From NCBI GenBank assembly GCA_905220665.1, contig CAJNAR010000154.1, positions 496,001 to 560,000 on the forward strand: 64,000 nucleotides of DNA, in the 5' to 3' direction. Of this stretch, positions 58,777 to 64,000 are shown piece after piece. Made by a program: the position numbers and the translations under genes. Source of the DNA: Albugo candida. Its lineage: Eukaryota > Oomycota > Peronosporomycetes > Albuginales > Albuginaceae. A model generated the notes under the pieces. That model saw only the letters and a program-made list of their open reading frames with translations. It was not told the DNA's origin and did not search any database. The stretch's first letter is position 1. Every line of letters starts with the position of its first letter.

Positions 58777-60246
58777 TCAGTCATCTAAGCTCACATCTTC
58801 CCACGTATCTGTGTCTGGCGATGCATGGCCAATACCCTTTGCAGGGTAAAACGAAAAGGAATTTGCATCATTTGAAGTATCGCTATCGTGGGGCGACAAA
58901 CGCCCAGAGCGAGATCCCTCATTTCCCAATTGTTGCCCAGATTGTTGGAAGACAGGAGGTTCGACATGGTTCCACCATGTTGAATGATACTTGCGTGAAC
59001 CTGCTCGTGCAGGATGCCAATGCGAAGAACCACTGCCTGCTTGATTTTGATGAGCGTCTGAGTCTCCTGCATGAGCTTGGCTGGTGGTCGAATGCGGCAA
59101 AGCATTCAAATTTGAATCCACGTGTCTCGTATACAAGTGAGAGTTCCCGCGTGATCCATGATGAGCATTCGGGTTGGTCGTGTAAGAAGCATGGCGAGAC
59201 GAACTGCTTCCAGCTTGATTTTGAAGGTAGTTGAAGTGTTCTGTGCCGCTTTCTCTATACACCCGATCTTCCAAACCGGGGTCCTTGAGCATGACACCTT
59301 GATCAGGTTTCAACCTTGAGCTATGATGTTTATTTGACCGGTGATAATCCTCATCATCTGGCGATTCAACTACTTTTTCGTTCGCCCATGCGAACTTGAC
59401 CCTCTCATCAACATTATTATGTAAATGTTCATTTCTGAATTGTTCGACTCCACCAGGAAACTTCCCGTTGCCGGCATCAATAGCTTCTATCTCTGTTTGC
59501 TCATGCTGATTGCGATTTACGTCATCGGATGGTTCCTCCCACGTAGAATCCAGACCAAGAATTTTGATTTTGTATGTTGAGGCACCATCTTTATAAAAGA
59601 TGTATTCATTCTGCTTCATTATGGTTCTCCCGAAAATCCAGCACTCTTCATCATGAACGAGAATTTGTTCAATGTCTGTGCTTATGGAAAACGCTTTCTT
59701 GTTCGATAGCACAAATTGAATCGTTGTTGATCCCTTCGCATTTCTATTTTTCCGTTTTTCTTCTTGCAAGACGTCTCCGACCGCTTTAGGAACCATGAGT
59801 TTCTCATAACCAATATTAAATATAATACATCCAGAATCAGATTTTTCACCCCATTTTATCGCTGTCATTTCAACAGACCACGCTTTAGAAGATATACTCG
59901 TTAACTCGATCGTTTTTGCACGATTACTTTGTTTCGTGTCCATTGATAACCGGAGTTCATCTCCATTGAAATAATAATAGAATGATGAACATATTCCATC
60001 GTATGCATTCGGAGCGAGCGTCAATTTTCGAGATCGCAGAGGGAGTATTGGACAGAAGTACTTGGCTTGTTTTTTCGAATTATCTTCCATAGAGACGGAG
60101 TATCCAAAGAATGGTATGAGAGCAAACTGGCTACGTGAACATTCCAATGCTTTCTCAAAGGGGCATTTCTCTTCAGAACGTACGACCAGCATCGCGGTGC
60201 TGAGATGGAACACGAGGTAGACATTACATGTTACAAATTTTCTCAT
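58777..60246 (-). CDS. secreted orphan protein with His/Ser/Asn-rich tail, 489 aa
   Basis: Intact single-exon ORF. A signal peptide covers about residues 1-24 (MRKFVTCNVYLVFHLSTAML..S before EEK). Residues 25-230 form a cysteine-containing, beta-rich region (C28, C36, a YFCPIL element, ICSSFYYYFNG, GCIIFN, HDEECWIF). From about residue 240 the protein is low-complexity, acidic and then very rich in H, S, N and G. The tail contains an imperfect repeat, NQAGSSSSRH and NQAGSGSSHWH about 50 residues apart, and ends acidic (WEDVSLDD). No transmembrane helix follows the signal peptide. I do not recognise a family. Secretion, loss of known domains and location in the gene-poor zone make it a candidate effector, which is an inference. 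Distant similarity to the 213-aa ORF at 50.6-51.3 kb is possible. Confidence 0.8.
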   Translation of the reverse strand: MRKFVTCNVYLVFHLSTAMLVVRSEEKCPFEKALECSRSQFALIPFFGYSVSMEDNSKKQAKYFCPILPLRSRKLTLAPNAYDGICSSFYYYFNGDELRLSMDTKQSNRAKTIELTSISSKAWSVEMTAIKWGEKSDSGCIIFNIGYEKLMVPKAVGDVLQEEKRKNRNAKGSTTIQFVLSNKKAFSISTDIEQILVHDEECWIFGRTIMKQNEYIFYKDGASTYKIKILGLDSTWEEPSDDVNRNQHEQTEIEAIDAGNGKFPGGVEQFRNEHLHNNVDERVKFAWANEKVVESPDDEDYHRSNKHHSSRLKPDQGVMLKDPGLEDRVYRESGTEHFNYLQNQAGSSSSRHASYTTNPNAHHGSRGNSHLYTRHVDSNLNALPHSTTSQAHAGDSDAHQNQAGSGSSHWHPARAGSRKYHSTWWNHVEPPVFQQSGQQLGNEGSRSGRLSPHDSDTSNDANSFSFYPAKGIGHASPDTDTWEDVSLDD

Positions 60247-60799
60247 GGTCGATGTCTATATCGTTTTGAAGAGAATTCAAAAATAAGAGATACGAGAAGA
60301 GCACGAAACAATTGCGTCAGTGCTTTCTCCAATGAATTCGGAAAAAATAGAACATTCTACATCAGAAGAGCCAACGAGTCATTCAAGTAGAAACATCGAG
60401 CGTGACAAGAGACGCAGGGTTAGATGTCGCAGCGTTGTACTGGGGTTGAGGTATGAAGTCATCTCATCCAAATATTGCGCGACTAGCACATACATTGTGC
60501 GCACACACAGCTCGGCATTCGAAGCACGTACAGACTGAGTGAATGTACCCAATTAAGAAACTGTACTGTGTTACGTAAACGTTAGCCAACAAAGTCTCAT
60601 AAGGGATAGGTAGGGTTTGAAGAGGTCACTTGTCTCATACTGTGAGAAATTCTTAGAACATGAAACGTTTGTTTCAATGACACTTTTTTTTGACACTGTT
60701 TTAAATGAGATAATGTACATGTCGCGTTCTGATGCAAGGATAACAACTGCTCAAAGTTGACTCTCCAGTAATTTATTAACCATACCCGCTGAGACTTCT
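60247..60799. other. 5' flank of the 489-aa secreted gene
   Basis: About 550 nt with only shadow ORFs. The promoter of the minus-strand gene is expected here; no element is distinct. Confidence 0.4.
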
Positions 60800-62160
60800 T
60801 TCTCATAACACATACGCTTGTGTTGGATGATCAGATCCTCGTTACGTATAGCTTGCGCTTCATTTCTTGCCTGTAATATTCCTAATTGCACCTTAAATTA
60901 CAAAGCTATTCTTCCATTGGACCCAGATGTATCTGTTTGCTTTCCTAGATACAGTGTATATACTCATCAGCGAGAGACGACGATCTCGCTGATCATATAA
61001 GTGGCCTTGCAAAGCGAAGAAATTCGCTTCAAATGCATCTCTCCGATACGATTTGATCGTATTTTCACGTTAATGACTCCAATACATTGCTCCGGAACGA
61101 AAATTTGATCACTTCTTGACACGAGATTTTGAGATATTTACTGACGGCTAATAAATTTACTTGGTTAGCATTGATCTCTTCTGTGTGTCGACTTTGCAAA
61201 GCTTTGATGTAAGCCTCAAAGCTGATTCTGTATTGGTCCGAGCATCGATTTCAGCGTAGATGAATCGCATCACCACTGCCACTTCTTTACAAACTTTCTC
61301 CATTAGCTGATATTATTTACTCTCCTGCATGTCGCCATCCGCTGCTCCTTTCATTTTCAATTTTTTTTTCTCTCGTTCCACATCTTCTAATTGTGACTAT
61401 TATCGCTCCCACACATTGCCACGTTCACGCACCTTCTCCAATTCTTAGCTACACGCTATAATTGCGTCGTGATCTTGTATTTGAGACGCAGATGATCCGA
61501 CACGAGTATGTAATTGGCGCTCCAACGAGACAATTGGTGCCTCTCGATCCTCGAAAGTCGGCGCTCCATGCACCTGGCTTGCTCCAGTTACTCCTAAATC
61601 GCTTCATTTGGAACCTCGACTTCTGTAACTGGGAGACTCACTCCATCCTCTCTTGATGGATAGCTAAAGCGTGAAAAGTCCCAACCTCAAGCAGGCGCAT
61701 GCATAATTACTCAATTCAGAACCCAATATCGCCAAGCGATGCTTTTCTCTCGTCAATTGAGCTTCCCACATCACTTGTGCCTTTGCCTCGAAATTATATA
61801 GTTTCGTCACAAATGAAGGCGCTTTCAGGGACTGAATAACGTGATAGTTTCAGTGTGGCGATATAAATGAGGAGAAAAAGTGTCTACTTTCACTGCGTGC
61901 GCTTGAATCTTAGCGGAGCTTTTCGACCTCTACTTCTTACGCACTGGTACGGGTCGACGTCTCTCAATCTCGATCTCTGTTGGATTCTTCGTCTTCGCCT
62001 ATTCTTAGAGGTCACCGTGATTCTATATTTCTCTTCTTGAACGCATGCACATGCCGTGAGATCGACGTCATCTTACGGCATTAATCGTCCCCTTTTTCTA
62101 CTAAATACGGTAAGATCTCTGCTTGCTCCATAATATCCCGCGCACAATCCGTGAATTCCT
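60800..62160 (-). pseudogene. eroded coiled-coil protein gene
   Basis: Minus-strand frames from about 62150 downwards give charged, heptad-like pieces broken by stops: DCARDIMEQAEILPYLVEKG near 62140-62090, FEAKAQVMWEAQLTREKHRL near 61790, APIVSLERQLHTRV near 61530, VEREKKKLKMKGAADGDMQE near 61350, and LMEKVCKEVAVVMRFIYAEI near 61290. Order and character suggest one long coiled-coil protein, for example a motor or centrosomal component. The exact family is not identifiable. Too many stops for a spliced gene. Confidence 0.4.
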
Positions 62161-64000
62161 AATTTTGTCATCATCGATGTCTCTCTTGACCATCCGGTCC
62201 GAGCGACTTTATTTCGGGCTACTGCTTGTGCTTCCGGTACCTGCTATGCTCTTTAGAGAATCGAAAAAACGAGGCGTGAATTCAGAACTTGATTTTCGTA
62301 TATTTCAAGATCATTGTGTACTATATATAACCATATTCAGTTATCGGATGTAATCTTGTAGTAAGTAAGCTTTGAAATCAAGGAAACACCTCTTCCTGTG
62401 ATAGAGCACCAATGGACCGCTACGTGATCAAACCAATCTTTGAGTGAGAAAGGCACAAAATCTAGTGAGACTTCGGATAGCTATATTGTGATAAGGCATG
62501 TACATCCCACCTGTGATGCATTTTTTTGATTTTTATGTTTGCTGACCTTATTGCTTGTCCAATATTTCTGGTTGCCAGATTGCCATAATACTTATTGATA
62601 ATGGCCGAAGGAAAATACACTCGTTCAGGCATCACTATCTTATTCTACAGTAGATTATCGCAAGTATGTTCGCATGTAAGAATAATGAATGTGATGTAAT
62701 GGTCTCATCTAACCTTTTCTATTCCTCTTCTTATGCAGCGATTTATCGACATGAGAGACCTTGCGCGTACTGACGTTTGAGCACATTAAGATGAGTCTAC
62801 GTCTATAGTTTTAACTCACGCACAGTTACGCGAAGTGAAAATTTTTCTCAACTTTGCACAATCGGTCTGCTGGGGAGATTTGATTAAAAAGTAGATACAC
62901 TGCGAGTACAAAAAAACCTTCTGCAGATCTCTTATCGTATCGCGGATGAGTTTCTTCCCAGCCATGACAAGAGTCTGAGAATGTTTATACCTGGAAACGG
63001 AATACATTTATGTGGATGTAGCCATTAAACAATCACTTATTCTTATTATATCCACAGTTGAATAAATATTGGTGCGACCACCGACTGATACTTCTGCAAG
63101 GAAGTATTTTGTAGCGGTGATAATTCCTTACAATTACTAAATGCGAATAATAACTAATTCCAATAGGATGGAAGGAAAAAATACTGACTAGTATTTGCAA
63201 CACTAGCAACTGTCTCGATAACACTACGTGAAAATAGGCTGTCTCATTACATATTGCAAATTGTGCATAATAAAAGAACGAGTACGCTAACGATCTTATA
63301 AACATCCAAAATAAGTAACATTTGTGTTCAACCAAGATCGCTGATCATCCCGTACGAAGTTGAGATACTGAGAACGCCTTGTCCCTCTAGTATTGAATGC
63401 GGCTGGCTTCAAATGTTTTTCTTTAAATGTGGTGGGTCAGGGACCGTCATACTGATCAAATACTTTCGTGGTAACGTTGCGGCATATATTCTCAATCGTA
63501 ATAAATAATGCGACGGTAGCCCTGCGCATTGACACGTTGACGTAATTGAACTTTAAGGCGAAGCTATCATGCTTGCGATTTTAGATGATCGGCAAACATT
63601 TATCGGCAATTTGCTGACGATCTTATCAAGTCAATGAAGCATTTGGAGAGGAGAGAATAAAGAGAAGTCTCACCTCAAATGGTTTATCAACGATCATACA
63701 CGATCGTACAGGCTCTCAAGTAAAGGAACAATCAACACGAGCAGCAAGGGAACAGATTCGATGCCATGACAAGCCCTTCCGACTGTGACATTCCTAAGAA
63801 CAAGAGTTGCGGAGAGATAAGACCTAATATCATAAATGGGTATCTATGAAGTGTTGATGATGGTGTAGACCACATTGAAAATTAAAGGCTATGCGGGACA
63901 TTCTATTATTACATTTACTGTAGTTAGGAATCTAAAACTTAATAAACGCACTTTTCACTTTTCTGGAACATCGCGCCTCTCCTTCCAACCCCTTTTTAAT
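62161..64000. other. no feature recognised to the window end
   Basis: 1.8 kb of AT-rich DNA with ORFs of at most about 100 codons (63033-63335, minus, hydrophobic). No RNA gene, repeat or family signal. Confidence 0.4.

Noticed and set aside
1..64000. CRISPR arrays, bacterial operons, Shine-Dalgarno sites or integrated prophage
   Set aside because: The window is eukaryotic (spliced genes, signal peptides, LINE and copia relics); no regular direct-repeat/spacer array was seen.

Overview
This is a nuclear window from an oomycete, most likely a white-rust pathogen (Albugo). Three kinds of evidence support that. There are three loci of a secreted family with a signal peptide followed by a C-x2-C-x5-G motif, the hallmark of the Albugo CCG effector class. 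Genes carry very short GT-AG introns, mostly 44-71 nt. Conserved eukaryotic single-copy genes sit close together. The genus call is an inference from the CCG motif; no database search was possible.

Layout. (1) 0.1-5.2 kb: a sugar-porter transporter and a FIBP homologue that I assembled from four exons, both on the minus strand, then a fragment resembling the spindle protein ASPM. (2) 3.5-12.1 kb: a rearranged zone. A segment of about 1.2 kb occurs twice in direct orientation (3.54-4.85 and 10.92-12.12 kb). Between the copies lie a CCG effector locus that is open except for one stop codon (7.2-9.3 kb) and a decayed ASPM calponin-homology/IQ fragment (9.6-10.9 kb). (3) 13.5-27.5 kb: a dense block of apparently intact genes: a 259-aa conserved-looking protein, a 1111-aa secreted orphan, sedoheptulokinase (4 exons), a double-C2HC zinc-finger protein (3 exons), a TCF25/Nulp1 homologue (at least 6 exons), a small uncertain multi-exon gene, and asparagine synthetase. 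(4) 27.5-64 kb: a gene-poor zone. It holds a decayed CCG copy (30.4-32.4 kb), the intact 704-aa CCG effector candidate (36.4-38.5 kb), an eroded non-LTR reverse transcriptase (about 45-46.8 kb), an eroded Ty1/copia element (about 52.9-54.2 kb), several unassignable gene remnants, and two orphan ORFs (213 aa, and a secreted 489 aa protein).

Biologically, the housekeeping genes cover sugar uptake, heptulose phosphorylation, asparagine synthesis, ribosome-associated quality control (TCF25) and microtubule or zinc-finger functions. The secreted genes (CCG, 1111 aa, 489 aa) are candidates for the host interface. The most interesting signals are: the intact CCG protein appears to be built from five C-x-x-C modules, not one; the three CCG copies share a promoter-proximal block; and a conserved mitotic gene (ASPM) is present only as scrambled pieces beside an effector. 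Splice sites were placed by eye using GT-AG ends, reading-frame continuity and remembered family conservation. They are predictions.
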